A stretch of 64,000 nt of DNA from Vibrio mediterranei (GTDB lineage: Bacteria > Pseudomonadota > Gammaproteobacteria > Enterobacterales > Vibrionaceae): assembly GCF_900088415.1 (NCBI RefSeq), contig NZ_FLLQ01000007.1, positions 186,001-250,000 of the forward strand, written 5' to 3'. The notes under the pieces are model-generated. The model was not told the DNA's origin and searched no databases. It saw only the letters and a list, made by a program, of their open reading frames with translations. A program made the position numbers and the translations under genes. This document shows positions 34,030 to 43,206 of the stretch, piece after piece. How positions within the stretch are numbered: the first letter of the stretch is position 1; every line of letters starts with the position of its first letter.

Positions 34030-35735
34030 GACACACTCCCTATGCTGTTTGCTGACGATGCAGGAATATTTAAGATCTCGGTCGTTTTACCGTATTGCTG
34101 GAGGCGTCCTTCACCTAACACCATGCATAAGCTGGTATGCTGAATAATTGACATACGGTGTGAAATGACAATGACGGTAATTTGCTTGTGATGTGCATGA
34201 GCAATGAAATCGATCAGTGCCGCCTGCCCTGGATGGTCAAGATTAGAATCGGGCTCATCCAATATAAGTAAGGCTGGTTTTGTATATAGCGCACGAGCCA
34301 AGGCAATTCGTTGCTGTTGTCCACCAGACAATCGGATTCCTAGTGCACCAACCAGTGTTTGATAGCCATTTGGTAGTGACAGAATCATCTCATGAACACC
34401 AGCTAATTTGGCTGCATCGACGATGTCCTTCGCATCAACATTCTCGTCGAATCGGCAAATATTTTGCGCAATTGTGCCCGATAGCAACTGACTATTTTGG
34501 GAAACATAGCCAACTTGCCTCCCTAGTTCTGATACTTGGCGCTGGTTAAGTGTTGCGCCATCAATGCGCACCTCACCGCTTACAGGTTTAACCAAACCTA
34601 GAATAGCTTTGACCAATGTTGATTTACCTACACCGCTACCTCCAACAATAGCTGCCGATGCACCAGCAGGAATGGAAAAAGTAAGATCTTCGAGCAACGG
34701 CTTCTCACTACCTTGGTGACCTAAGAAAACTTTGTCGAATCCCACAGCGCCTTTTATCTTTGGTAGTTCGACGACTTCTTTTGGTTGTTCAAGATAAGAC
34801 TTGCGTAATCTTTGATGTGCTTTCCAACCTTCTAACCAGCTTTGCCAGTTATGGATCGCCTGCTCAACTGGCGCTAAAACTCGGCTCATAATCATCGATG
34901 CGGCAATCAATACTCCAGCACCAACTTCGTTCTCTAATACCAGAATGACCGAAACGCATAGCACTCCAATTTGCAACAGCATCCGAGCATACTTAGCAAG
35001 TGCTAAAATCGCTCGAGAAATTCTGTCTGCGTTCGCTTTGTCTACTGTCGGATTTATTGATTCCTTACGCCACTTCGCGACCAAATTGTCATTCATACCT
35101 AATGCTTGAACAATCTCAGCGTTTTTAAGCCAATCACTAGTTAATGTATTGAATGTACTCGCATGCTCGCTTGCATTATTCTGCAGGCGCTTCGTCACTA
35201 TCATACTTATGATCGATATAACAAAGAGAACCGTTGCGCCTGCTAACGCAAAGTGTCCAAGCAGCGGGTGCATGAGATACATGACCGCTAAAAAAACAGG
35301 TGCAAATGGAGCATCAAATAACGCAAAGATCCCAGGAGAAGTGAGAGTTTCTTTAACTCGAGATAAATCAGTTAGAGATTGGCTGAATATTCCATTGCTT
35401 TGTTGTGACTTGAGCATAGAAACATTAAAGGCGAAGTCTGCGGACTGTTGCTCAACGCCATATCCATAACGCAACATTACTTGCCCGCGAACCCAATCGA
35501 GTAGCGCTTGAATAGATAAGAGGAACAATGCAACTATTGCAAGCATTACAAGCGTTTCGCGACTTTCGGAAGAAAGAACACGATCAAAAACTTGCATCGA
35601 AAATAAAGGAAGCACAAGAAAAAGCACATTTACCGAAATAGAAACCACGGTAATAAAAATAAGAACTTTCTTGTTTATTTTAAAGTACTGCGTATTATTA
35701 AAACTACCAGCATCCTTGCTTAAAGTAGACGTCAT
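34026..35735 (-). CDS. Type I secretion ABC exporter, PrtD/AprD-like
   Basis: A 569-residue transporter that fuses an exporter membrane domain (about 25-300, with SVNVLFLVLPLFSMQVFDRVL at its start) to an ATPase domain. The ATPase has Walker A GGSGVGKST, Q-loop GYVSQNSQLL, signature LSGGQQQR, Walker B LLILDEPDS and the switch His in VISHRMS. The N-terminus is short, without the C39-like domain of HlyB, so it resembles the PrtD/AprD type, whose substrates carry RTX repeats. It is the first gene of a three-gene operon with the adaptor and the RTX protein. The promoter should lie in the 343-base gap upstream. Confidence 0.92.
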   Translation of the reverse strand: MTSTLSKDAGSFNNTQYFKINKKVLIFITVVSISVNVLFLVLPLFSMQVFDRVLSSESRETLVMLAIVALFLLSIQALLDWVRGQVMLRYGYGVEQQSADFAFNVSMLKSQQSNGIFSQSLTDLSRVKETLTSPGIFALFDAPFAPVFLAVMYLMHPLLGHFALAGATVLFVISIISMIVTKRLQNNASEHASTFNTLTSDWLKNAEIVQALGMNDNLVAKWRKESINPTVDKANADRISRAILALAKYARMLLQIGVLCVSVILVLENEVGAGVLIAASMIMSRVLAPVEQAIHNWQSWLEGWKAHQRLRKSYLEQPKEVVELPKIKGAVGFDKVFLGHQGSEKPLLEDLTFSIPAGASAAIVGGSGVGKSTLVKAILGLVKPVSGEVRIDGATLNQRQVSELGRQVGYVSQNSQLLSGTIAQNICRFDENVDAKDIVDAAKLAGVHEMILSLPNGYQTLVGALGIRLSGGQQQRIALARALYTKPALLILDEPDSNLDHPGQAALIDFIAHAHHKQITVIVISHRMSIIQHTSLCMVLGEGRLQQYGKTTEILNIPASSANSIGSVS

Positions 35736-36078
35736 GTTAGCCTCAGACGGTTATTTATCCTGTCATTGATTTAATAAATAAGAATGACAAAGGAATTATT
35801 TAAATATTGCCGACTTCGATATTAGACCTATTTCTGACATTTTATTTACAAAATGCTCGGCTAACCCTAACCAACCACACTTGTTCCACTTTTTGAGACC
35901 CTTTGCACAACAATTACATAATTAATGCATTACAAGTCACACAAATCAGCAACATTGTGATATAAATCGCATTTTGATAACTATATTAATAAACTTTCGT
36001 TTAATACCAGACTAACAATTTGAAATTAGAGATGACTGATTCATATAATCTAAAAGGCTAATTAACCTAGGCATTATC
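35736..36078. other. Divergent AT-rich intergenic region between the T1SS operon and the binding-protein gene
   Basis: 343 bases with no plausible gene, noticeably AT-rich. It must hold the promoters of both the minus-strand secretion operon and the plus-strand binding-protein/cyclase pair. The one motif I can name is a CRP-like site (35956-35971). No terminator or long repeat was seen. Confidence 0.6.
35956..35971 (+). promoter_or_regulatory. Putative CRP site
   Basis: TGTGATATAAATCGCA is TGTGA-N6-TCGCA, one base off the CRP consensus TGTGA-N6-TCACA. It lies 107 bases before the binding-protein start and 221 bases from the exporter start. Confidence 0.4.
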
Positions 36079-37131
36079 ATGATGCGCATTTATATTGCAC
36101 CAATTTTGTGCATGATTTTCTTCAGTCATATTGTTTACGGAAAAGAGATTTTAAAAATATTATCTTGGCATGGATATACCGACACAGATATTGTATCTAT
36201 TTTCGAAAATAAAAATAACATCGATATTGAAGTGACTTATGTAAATAATGACAAACAGTTAAGGGAGAAACTTGATGATAGAAACCAAGATTATGACCTT
36301 GTTGCCCTAAATTCCTCTGAGCTACAACGATATATCAAATTGCGAAAATTTGTTCCAATCGACATATACAAGATAGAAAATAGTAAATGGATTAGCAATC
36401 AATTCGCACCACTGTCAACAAACCCAGAAATCACCTTTAACGGTAATATCTACGGCCTCCCTTATACCTATTCATCAATGGGAATCATCTACAATGTCGA
36501 TCGTGTAAAATCTGCTCCAACTTCCTGGCAAGACTTCTGGTCACCGGAATACCATCACAAGGCGCTTGGATATGATGGCGGGACGCATAATGTGAGTTTA
36601 GCTGCGCTGGCATTGAAGCTGCCCGATCCTTTTCAGATTCCAAAGTCTGACGACGAGCTCATTGCTAAGAAACTGATATCACTGAGAGAGAATACGTTAA
36701 CGTTCTATCGTTCACTCGAGGAGGCAACAGAGCTATTTAATCGCTTTGAACTATCAATTATGTTTGCGAATTTTGGCCATCAACAAGTTGATTCGCTGAA
36801 AAAGACGGGTGCCAATATAGAATATACGATTCCAAAAGAGGGAGCATTGGCTTGGTTAGATTGTTGGTCAATCTTGTCTACTTCCAAACAAACTGAACTT
36901 GCTCACCGCTGGATTGATTTTGTGCTAGAACCATGGGTTCAACTTGAACTAACTAAGCGTCATGGACTACAAAGTCCTCTTAACCAGTTTTCTGAAAGCG
37001 ATAATAAGGAAAAGTTGATATGGCTTTCACCAGTAGAATCACCGGAAAAACGTGAAGCCATGTGGGATTCAGTGTACAGCGGTAAACCACTTCCCAAGGT
37101 AATGGAACATACCAAGAGAGCGAGGCAATGA
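36079..37131 (+). CDS. PotD/NspS-like periplasmic binding protein paired with a diguanylate cyclase
   Basis: A 350-residue exported binding protein of the spermidine/putrescine (PotD/PotF) type. The signal peptide ends near IVYG/KE. The fold shows ILSWHGYTDTDIVSIFEN at the first strand, DYDLVALNSSE, YGLPYTYSSMGIIYN (a hallmark of the family), SWQDFWSPEYH and ALAWLDCWSI. There is no ABC transporter gene; instead the stop overlaps the diguanylate cyclase start (ATGA). The arrangement recalls V. cholerae NspS, a polyamine-binding protein that controls the membrane cyclase/phosphodiesterase MbaA. I infer polyamine sensing in the periplasm that modulates the partner enzyme. Ligand identity is untested, and the 5' part is AT-rich. 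Confidence 0.8.
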   Translation: MMRIYIAPILCMIFFSHIVYGKEILKILSWHGYTDTDIVSIFENKNNIDIEVTYVNNDKQLREKLDDRNQDYDLVALNSSELQRYIKLRKFVPIDIYKIENSKWISNQFAPLSTNPEITFNGNIYGLPYTYSSMGIIYNVDRVKSAPTSWQDFWSPEYHHKALGYDGGTHNVSLAALALKLPDPFQIPKSDDELIAKKLISLRENTLTFYRSLEEATELFNRFELSIMFANFGHQQVDSLKKTGANIEYTIPKEGALAWLDCWSILSTSKQTELAHRWIDFVLEPWVQLELTKRHGLQSPLNQFSESDNKEKLIWLSPVESPEKREAMWDSVYSGKPLPKVMEHTKRARQ

Positions 37132-38819
37132 AGCTTTCCACGAAAATTACACTGATGTTCACATGCACACTGTTAATTTCATTTTCAATTCTAGCCTGGC
37201 AAAGCTATCAAGGCTCTAAGGCACTGCTTGCCGATAATATCAAAACAAAAATGACACAAACCACAGGAATTGCCATTCGCGCTTTGCAGGAGAAACTTCA
37301 AGATATTGAGCGAAGCAATGATATGTTAGCGATGTTGGTCAAAGATAAGCTCGACAAACAGTATGCTAAAACTGAGCTGGCAGCAGCCATCATTCCATTT
37401 CTTCAAAACAACTCAACCTATAACAGTGTCTCGATTATCCACCAAAACACAGCACTTAGAGAAATCCTCAGAATTCAAACAGGGTCTAACAAAAATATAC
37501 ATGCTGTAGAACCAAATGAGCTCAACAACCTTACTCATATTCCATTGTTTGTCGAAGCTACGAAAATTCATGGGGGAGAAATCTACGTCTCTCCAGTTTC
37601 AACCCATTATGACCGTATCGTTCATCATGAATCTACGCCTTACGTATTTATCGTTTATCCTCTCAATCTCAAGAGTGATGAAAGTACATCTTTATTGTTC
37701 ACTATCGATATCAAAAGCTTAATGGAAAACGCAACTTCTTTAATGGGTGACTCGACGATGTTTATGATCGCTAATACCAAAGGAGATTACTTGCTTCATC
37801 CAGAAATAGACAAGCAGTTTAGCTTTATGAAAGGAAAAGTTGAACAAGTCCAGAATGACTACCCAAATGCGCTGACAACCGTTAATCACGGACATTCAAG
37901 CTTCTTTGAACTAAATACGAACACTAAAGATAACAGCTTGTATTACGCAAGCTTCGCGTTAGCAAAGTTTCAGATCCATCAAACTTCGAGTGCCTATATT
38001 TTGGGCCACGTCAGACAAGACTCCATCGGTAGCCTGTGGCGGGAAAACACAATCAAGAGCGTACTGATTACTACTATGGTATTGCTGTCAATCGCATCTG
38101 TACTTTCATTTTCTCTATTTCGATACGTTACGCTGCCCCTCACTCACATTGCCTCCTTTGCACAAAGGATTACGTTGGGAAAGAAAACAGCTCCTTATCA
38201 ATATAACCAACGAGATGAGATTGGAGATGTCGCGCAAGCACTCAATTACCTTCAAAACAATCTCAACGTCCAGTATGAAAAGCTCAAGAACTCGGAACAA
38301 AAGTTTCAAGAACTTGCTCGCAAGGATGATTTAACAGGCCTGCCGAACAGAAAAGATTTTTCTGTTCGGTTAGAGAACGAAATCCAACACCATCGAATCA
38401 ATCAACTTCACTTTGCACTACTGTTTGTTGATGTTAATAACTTTAAACTAGTCAACGACCATATCGGACACCATGCCGGAGATGAACTCTTAAAGAAAAT
38501 AGCTCATGTTCTGGCTGGAGAGCTGCGTAGCAGTGATCTGGTATGTCGGCATGGTGGTGACGAGTTCATCATCTTGCTTTCAAATCTTAGACAATTGACT
38601 ATCATACATACGATTTGCGACAAGCTGCATCAGTCGATGGAGAGACTCGTTGGCTGTGAAAGATTACACCATCAAAATCTATCACTTAGTATAGGTGTTG
38701 CCATTTACCCAGAATCTTCTAATCAGCCCATAGAACTCATTCAATTGGCTGATAAAGCTATGTATGAAGCAAAGAAAAATGGCCATGCTCAAACTTATTG
38801 GCACACTCCCTTTCGATAG
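37128..38819 (+). CDS. Membrane diguanylate cyclase (sensor-HAMP-GGDEF)
   Basis: A 563-residue inner-membrane enzyme that makes cyclic di-GMP. Order: membrane helix (about 5-25), a large periplasmic Cache-like region (about 28-300), membrane helix (about 308-330), HAMP linker (about 330-380), then a GGDEF domain (about 395-560) beginning with DDLTGLPNR. The active site is GGDEF (476-480). An RxxD inhibitory site, RSSD at 467-470, sits at the canonical five-residue spacing. No EAL domain is present, so unlike MbaA it should only synthesise. It overlaps the binding-protein gene and probably reads its ligand state. The adjacent RTX secretion operon makes control of adhesion a possible output. 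Confidence 0.9.
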   Translation: MKLSTKITLMFTCTLLISFSILAWQSYQGSKALLADNIKTKMTQTTGIAIRALQEKLQDIERSNDMLAMLVKDKLDKQYAKTELAAAIIPFLQNNSTYNSVSIIHQNTALREILRIQTGSNKNIHAVEPNELNNLTHIPLFVEATKIHGGEIYVSPVSTHYDRIVHHESTPYVFIVYPLNLKSDESTSLLFTIDIKSLMENATSLMGDSTMFMIANTKGDYLLHPEIDKQFSFMKGKVEQVQNDYPNALTTVNHGHSSFFELNTNTKDNSLYYASFALAKFQIHQTSSAYILGHVRQDSIGSLWRENTIKSVLITTMVLLSIASVLSFSLFRYVTLPLTHIASFAQRITLGKKTAPYQYNQRDEIGDVAQALNYLQNNLNVQYEKLKNSEQKFQELARKDDLTGLPNRKDFSVRLENEIQHHRINQLHFALLFVDVNNFKLVNDHIGHHAGDELLKKIAHVLAGELRSSDLVCRHGGDEFIILLSNLRQLTIIHTICDKLHQSMERLVGCERLHHQNLSLSIGVAIYPESSNQPIELIQLADKAMYEAKKNGHAQTYWHTPFR

Positions 38820-38884
38820 TTTTTTCGACAGATTCTAACTCTTGTTTTTGCTACACTGGGCAAAACAACTAAAAGAGTAATGTC

Positions 38885-39709
38885 ATGTCACTATTAGCCT
38901 CAGGTACGCTGTCCAAAATGCGTGCCTCTCTAGATTCGCAAGTTCAATACCGTTTACCCGTTGGTGAACAAGAAGTAGAACTCACCTCGTTTATTGGAAA
39001 GACGCTGACCCTTACCCATACTGGTAACATTTTCTGTAGCTCTTGTGGCAAAAAAACAAAGAAGAGCTATTCACAAGGCCATTGCTTTGTTTGCATGAAA
39101 AAGCTAGCAAGCTGCGATATGTGCATTATGAAGCCTGAAACTTGCCACTATGACCAAGGAACTTGTCGTGAACCCGAGTGGGGCGAAGCCAATTGCATGG
39201 TTGATCATTTCGTCTACTTATCTAACACCTCCAGCTTGAAAGTGGGTATTACACGTCATACGCAAATTCCTACTCGTTGGATAGACCAAGGGGCAACACA
39301 AGGTTTACCGATTCTGAAAGTTAAAACGCGTCAGATATCCGGCTTAATCGAAGTTGAACTTGCCAAGCATATTGCCGATAAAACCAACTGGAGAACCTTA
39401 TTAAAGCAAGATGGTGACCCGATGGAGTTGGCAGAAAAAGCGCAAGAACTATTACCACTTGTCGCCGACAAAATTGCAGAAATTAAAGCTCAATATGGTG
39501 ACGATTCGATAGAAATACTGAGCGAAGTGATTACACCTATCAGCTATCCAGTTGAAGTTTATCCAACCAAGATTAAGTCGCATAACTTTGATAAAGAGCC
39601 CGTGGTGACAGGAACGTTACAAGGTATCAAAGGACAGTATTTAATCTTTGATACTGGCGTGATCAATATTCGTAAGTTCACCTCCTATGAAGTTGAAGTT
39701 TCCGCCTAA
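38885..39709 (+). CDS. DUF2797 family protein
   Basis: A 274-residue soluble protein of the DUF2797 family, found in many bacteria, function unknown. The N-terminal third has eight or more cysteines in pairs (CSSCGKK, CFVCMKK, CDMCIMKPETC, then C in GTCREPEW), a likely zinc-binding module. The middle segment VYLSNTSSLKVGITR resembles the start of a GIY-YIG-like nuclease fold, but I cannot identify a complete catalytic set. The rest is alpha/beta with a basic patch. The ATG at 38885 follows AAGAGTAATGTC; an ATG five bases earlier is out of frame and stops at once. It is a single-gene unit closed by a terminator. Confidence 0.78.
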   Translation: MSLLASGTLSKMRASLDSQVQYRLPVGEQEVELTSFIGKTLTLTHTGNIFCSSCGKKTKKSYSQGHCFVCMKKLASCDMCIMKPETCHYDQGTCREPEWGEANCMVDHFVYLSNTSSLKVGITRHTQIPTRWIDQGATQGLPILKVKTRQISGLIEVELAKHIADKTNWRTLLKQDGDPMELAEKAQELLPLVADKIAEIKAQYGDDSIEILSEVITPISYPVEVYPTKIKSHNFDKEPVVTGTLQGIKGQYLIFDTGVINIRKFTSYEVEVSA

Positions 39710-39725
39710 CGCAAAAAATCTAAAG

Positions 39726-39749
39726 AAAAGCCCGCAAACGCGGGCTTTT
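39726..39749 (+). terminator. Bidirectional terminator between DUF2797 and the aminotransferase gene
   Basis: AAAAGCCCGC / GCGGGCTTTT with a 4-base loop. A-run on one side and T-run on the other serve both converging genes. Confidence 0.88.
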
Positions 39750-39755
39750 CTATCA

Positions 39756-40979
39756 CTAGATATTTTCTATGGCATCGAAAAATCGATCAACTTCTTCGAG
39801 AGTGTTGTAATGCATAAAACCAACCCGCAATACACCACCCTTATCTTCTAGTCCGAGTTGTTTGACTAATCCTAGTGCGTAGAAGTGCCCATTCCATACA
39901 CAAATATTTTGTTCACCAAGAGATTTTGCCATCAATTCTGGTGAATGCTCACTTGAACGAAGGGCAAATGTCGGTGTGCGCCTGCTATGAGCCGAATCAG
40001 CTATCCCATAAAGGCTTAACGAATCACATCGCGATAGTCGCTCCAAAAAGTAGCGACTTATTTGTTCTTCATGGTGACCAATATCCTTAAACGCGGACAC
40101 AAGTTGTTGCCGTAAACTCTGCCCTTTACCCCAGCTCGCTATGTAACGAACCGCCTCAATGAAGCCAGCCATTGCTTCAAAGCTTTGCGTACCAGTTTCA
40201 AAGCGCCCAGGGCCAATATCTGTTGCAGGTTCCACTTTATATGGTTTCAATGACTGCAACCAAGTCGGTGAGATATAAGCTAACCCCAAGTGAGGTCCAA
40301 AGAACTTGTATGCAGAACAGACCAAAAAATCACACTCTAGGTCTTGTACGTCTATCAATGCATGTGGCGCAAAGTGCACCGCATCGACAAAGACTGGTGC
40401 CCCTACCCGTTTTGCCAGCTCCACAATACGCTTAATATCAGTTATAGAACCAGTGGTATTGGACGCGTAAGTCACGGCGATCAATCTGGTTTTTTCAGAA
40501 ATGAGACTCTCTAAATGTTCAAAGTCCAAAGAGCAGTCACTTTCATCGACTTTAACCTGCTTGACCACCGCACCTCTATCTTCTGCAGCTTGTTGCCAGC
40601 TTGATACATTTGAGTAATGGTCCAGCGCCGTAACGATGACTTCATCATTAGGTTGCCAGTTTCTCGCAATCGCTCTACTCAACTGGAACGTCAACGATGT
40701 CATGTTGGCGCCAAACACGATGTTGTCCACTTCTTCGGCATTAAATAGTGCTTTTCCATGGTGGCGGGCTTTTGCAACAAGCTCCACTGTTTCTTTGCTA
40801 GAAAAGTAGTGACCGCCTAAATTGGAATTGTACTGGCCAAGGTAATCCGTCATGGCTTTAAGAACTGAGCCTGGTACTTGAGAACCTCCGGGGCCATCAA
40901 GGAATACCACTGACTGGCCGTTATACGATTGATGAAGAGCAGAAAAGTGCTCTCGAGCAGAACTAGGAGTGAAGTGCAT
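39756..40979 (-). CDS. Cysteine desulfurase-like class V aminotransferase
   Basis: A 407-residue PLP enzyme of the cysteine-desulfurase-like family (a SufS relative, distinct from IscS and SufS). The N-terminus has VVFLDGPGGSQVP (in place of the usual LDNAA pattern). The PLP lysine is Lys225 in CSAYKFFGPHLG, and the PLP-contact His/Asp segment is FVDAVHFAPH. The C-terminal ETGTQSFEAMAGF and GVLRVGFMHYNT are family-typical. No obvious catalytic loop cysteine of the SufS type was found, so desulfurase activity is uncertain. Its start overlaps the end of the dioxygenase gene by 17 bases, so the two enzymes probably act together. The substrate is unknown. Confidence 0.82.
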   Translation of the reverse strand: MHFTPSSAREHFSALHQSYNGQSVVFLDGPGGSQVPGSVLKAMTDYLGQYNSNLGGHYFSSKETVELVAKARHHGKALFNAEEVDNIVFGANMTSLTFQLSRAIARNWQPNDEVIVTALDHYSNVSSWQQAAEDRGAVVKQVKVDESDCSLDFEHLESLISEKTRLIAVTYASNTTGSITDIKRIVELAKRVGAPVFVDAVHFAPHALIDVQDLECDFLVCSAYKFFGPHLGLAYISPTWLQSLKPYKVEPATDIGPGRFETGTQSFEAMAGFIEAVRYIASWGKGQSLRQQLVSAFKDIGHHEEQISRYFLERLSRCDSLSLYGIADSAHSRRTPTFALRSSEHSPELMAKSLGEQNICVWNGHFYALGLVKQLGLEDKGGVLRVGFMHYNTLEEVDRFFDAIENI

Positions 40980-41622
40980 TGCGCATATCCTTAGCGGTTA
41001 ATACAAACACGTCCATGTAGCCTGCGTTTTGATTATCAATACAGCGGATTGGCTGAGCATTGTGCCAAAGCTTAGAGTCGTCAAGGATAGCTACTTCCCC
41101 ATTTTCCAGTACTTTTCTGAAAAACGGAGCTTCGCCATTATCGTTGTAGAGCATGATCTCACCGCCTACGATGTTTTCTCGACCAATACCGACCAAGGCA
41201 ATATGGTCAAATCCATCTTGATGTACACCTTCTGGAGCAACCTCAGTTTCATCGTAAACCGCTGCGATCCTCATCTGATGAATTTCAATTTCCTGTCCGT
41301 CAGGTAAGGCATTCGTGTTAACAAAAAGCGTAACCAGTTCCAGCATCGCAGAGCTCTGCAAAGTCGATTCTAAAACAGGTTCAAACTGTCTAATCACATC
41401 GCCTTGAAAGTGGTTAAAATGCTCAGACTGAACAAAGCAATTATCACCTTTGTCTGCAATTTGACCTTTTTCAAAGCGCACCACCGAATAACGACGTAAG
41501 CGATATTTTCCGTCAGCATGTTCCGTGTTAGGTAGCGTTGCAAAAGATGGTGCCAGCTGCTCAGTGGAACGACCACTCAGACTAGTAAGATGTAATGTAC
41601 TTTCAACACTATGTAGCATCAT
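40963..41622 (-). CDS. 2-oxoglutarate/Fe(II)-dependent dioxygenase family protein
   Basis: A 219-residue protein of the 2OG-Fe dioxygenase family that includes free-amino-acid hydroxylases (isoleucine dioxygenase-like). The iron facial triad is visible: His134 and Asp136 in GVHQDGFDH, and His187 in LWHNAQPI. An Arg follows at the expected place (PIRCID) for 2-oxoglutarate. The strand ENIVGGEIMLYND is also typical. It is the first gene of a two-gene operon with the PLP enzyme at 39756. One reading is hydroxylation of an amino acid followed by PLP-dependent cleavage; this is inference. The MM start at 41622 follows AAAGGAG. Confidence 0.85.
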   Translation of the reverse strand: MMLHSVESTLHLTSLSGRSTEQLAPSFATLPNTEHADGKYRLRRYSVVRFEKGQIADKGDNCFVQSEHFNHFQGDVIRQFEPVLESTLQSSAMLELVTLFVNTNALPDGQEIEIHQMRIAAVYDETEVAPEGVHQDGFDHIALVGIGRENIVGGEIMLYNDNGEAPFFRKVLENGEVAILDDSKLWHNAQPIRCIDNQNAGYMDVFVLTAKDMRNALHS

Positions 41623-42137
41623 TAACTCCTTTCAATGTTATGCAAAACAATGTATTTCACATTTTATTTACAAGCCATTAAATATTAACAATTCTGCAAG
41701 ATCAACATTTCACAGCCTTTTAAACCATACATTCGAACAAAAAGGCATGATTATCTACAATAAAGTTATTGGGCAGCAACATATTCTAATTATCAATTTC
41801 AACCCACTAAAAACCTAGCATTGTTAACTAGACAAGAAAAAATCATGTTATTTAACAATGGCATATGACAAAAACAACTATTAACTCATCGTCTTTGCAA
41901 AGGTGAATCGTCAAAGTGTTAGCCACCATCTAGATTATCAATCCTAGTATTTATCTCTAATCGGACGGTACAAAGGGAAAATATGCATTTGATGCGTTCG
42001 ATTAACAACTAACTGCTCAAAATGACATCAGTTATCACAAATCTAGTATTGATTAATTCACCGTAACCCCAATATATTAGGTAATTAAGATGCACCGATA
42101 GAAGGTGCAATAAGAATGACTGAAGTGAGACAACAAA
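41623..42137. other. 515-base gap between the dioxygenase operon and trxB
   Basis: AT-rich with no convincing gene on either strand. It carries the promoters of both divergent units. A plausible trxB promoter lies near its end, and a short stem TGCACC / GGTGCA (42091-42109) in the presumed trxB leader. I saw no terminator, repeat or tRNA. Confidence 0.55.
42049..42078 (+). promoter_or_regulatory. Possible sigma-70 promoter of trxB
   Basis: TTGATT and TATATT are separated by 18 bases and lie 60 bases upstream of the trxB start. Both hexamers differ from the consensus, so this is only a candidate. Confidence 0.35.
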
Positions 42138-43091
42138 ATGGCTGACACAAAACACTGTAAATTGCTTATCTTAGGTTCTGGCCCTGCTGGTTATACCGCG
42201 GCTGTTTATGCGGCACGTGCCAACCTCGATCCTGTTCTAGTGACTGGAATGCAACAAGGTGGACAGCTCACAACGACCACTGAAGTGGAAAATTGGCCAG
42301 GTGATGCCGAAGGGTTAACGGGCCCTGCTCTAATGGATCGTATGAAAGAGCACGCTGAGAAATTTGAAACCGAGATGATCTTCGATCACATTAATAAAGT
42401 CGATTTCAGTACTCGCCCGTTTAAGTTGTTTGGAGACTCTCAGAGCTATACTGCCGATGCAGTTATCATCTCAACGGGCGCATCAGCCAAATACCTTGGC
42501 CTAGAATCAGAAGAAGCGTTCAAAGGACGTGGCGTTTCAGCTTGTGCGACATGTGACGGTTTCTTCTATCGCAACCAGAAAGTTGCGGTTGTTGGCGGCG
42601 GCAATACCGCTGTTGAAGAGGCTCTTTATCTATCGAATATCGCTTCAGAGGTTCACCTAATCCACCGTAGAGACACATTCCGTGCGGAAAAGATTCTCGT
42701 TAAGCGTTTGATGGACAAAGTAGAGTCAGGCAATATCGTCCTGCATACCGACCGTACGTTGGAAGAAGTCGTTGGTGATGATATGGGCGTCACTGCCGTA
42801 CGAATTAAAGATACACAGTCAGAAGAAATTGAACACATTGATGTTATGGGTGCATTTATCGCCATTGGTCATCAGCCGAATACTGACTTGTTCGAAGGTC
42901 AGCTTGAAATGAACAACGGCTATATTGTTGTGAAATCCGGCCTAGAAGGCAATGCTACGCAAACAAGCATTCCCGGTATTTACGCTGCTGGCGACGTGAT
43001 GGACCATAACTACCGCCAAGCGATTACTTCAGCCGGAACAGGATGCATGGCAGCGTTAGATGCTGAGCGTTTCCTTGACGCACAGTCATAA
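42138..43091 (+). CDS. trxB: Thioredoxin reductase
   Basis: A 317-residue NADPH-dependent flavoprotein that keeps thioredoxin reduced. The FAD-binding GSGPAGYTAAVYAAR is at residues 13-27. The redox-active disulfide CATC is at 136-139, the NADPH-binding VVGGGNTAVEEA follows, and GIYAAGDVMDHNYRQ lies near the C-terminus. Length and motifs match E. coli TrxB. It is followed by a terminator and then cydD-cydC, the same order as in E. coli. Confidence 0.97.
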   Translation: MADTKHCKLLILGSGPAGYTAAVYAARANLDPVLVTGMQQGGQLTTTTEVENWPGDAEGLTGPALMDRMKEHAEKFETEMIFDHINKVDFSTRPFKLFGDSQSYTADAVIISTGASAKYLGLESEEAFKGRGVSACATCDGFFYRNQKVAVVGGGNTAVEEALYLSNIASEVHLIHRRDTFRAEKILVKRLMDKVESGNIVLHTDRTLEEVVGDDMGVTAVRIKDTQSEEIEHIDVMGAFIAIGHQPNTDLFEGQLEMNNGYIVVKSGLEGNATQTSIPGIYAAGDVMDHNYRQAITSAGTGCMAALDAERFLDAQS

Positions 43092-43125
43092 ATTTAACAT
43101 TTCGTCTCATTATTTTTGAAAACAA

Positions 43126-43159
43126 GAAACCCATAGGTATGCCCTGTGGGTTTCTTTTT
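43126..43159 (+). terminator. Rho-independent terminator after trxB
   Basis: GAAACCCA / TGGGTTTC stem with a 13-base loop, then TTTTT. It separates trxB from cydDC. Confidence 0.8.
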
Positions 43160-43206
43160 GTATAATCGCCGTTTCTTCTAATAATAATACTCATTAAGCC
43201 TTCTAC

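Noticed and set aside
41525..41818. Small + strand frame overlapping the dioxygenase gene start
   Set aside because: It lies opposite a real gene and then runs through AT-rich DNA; it shows no conserved features.
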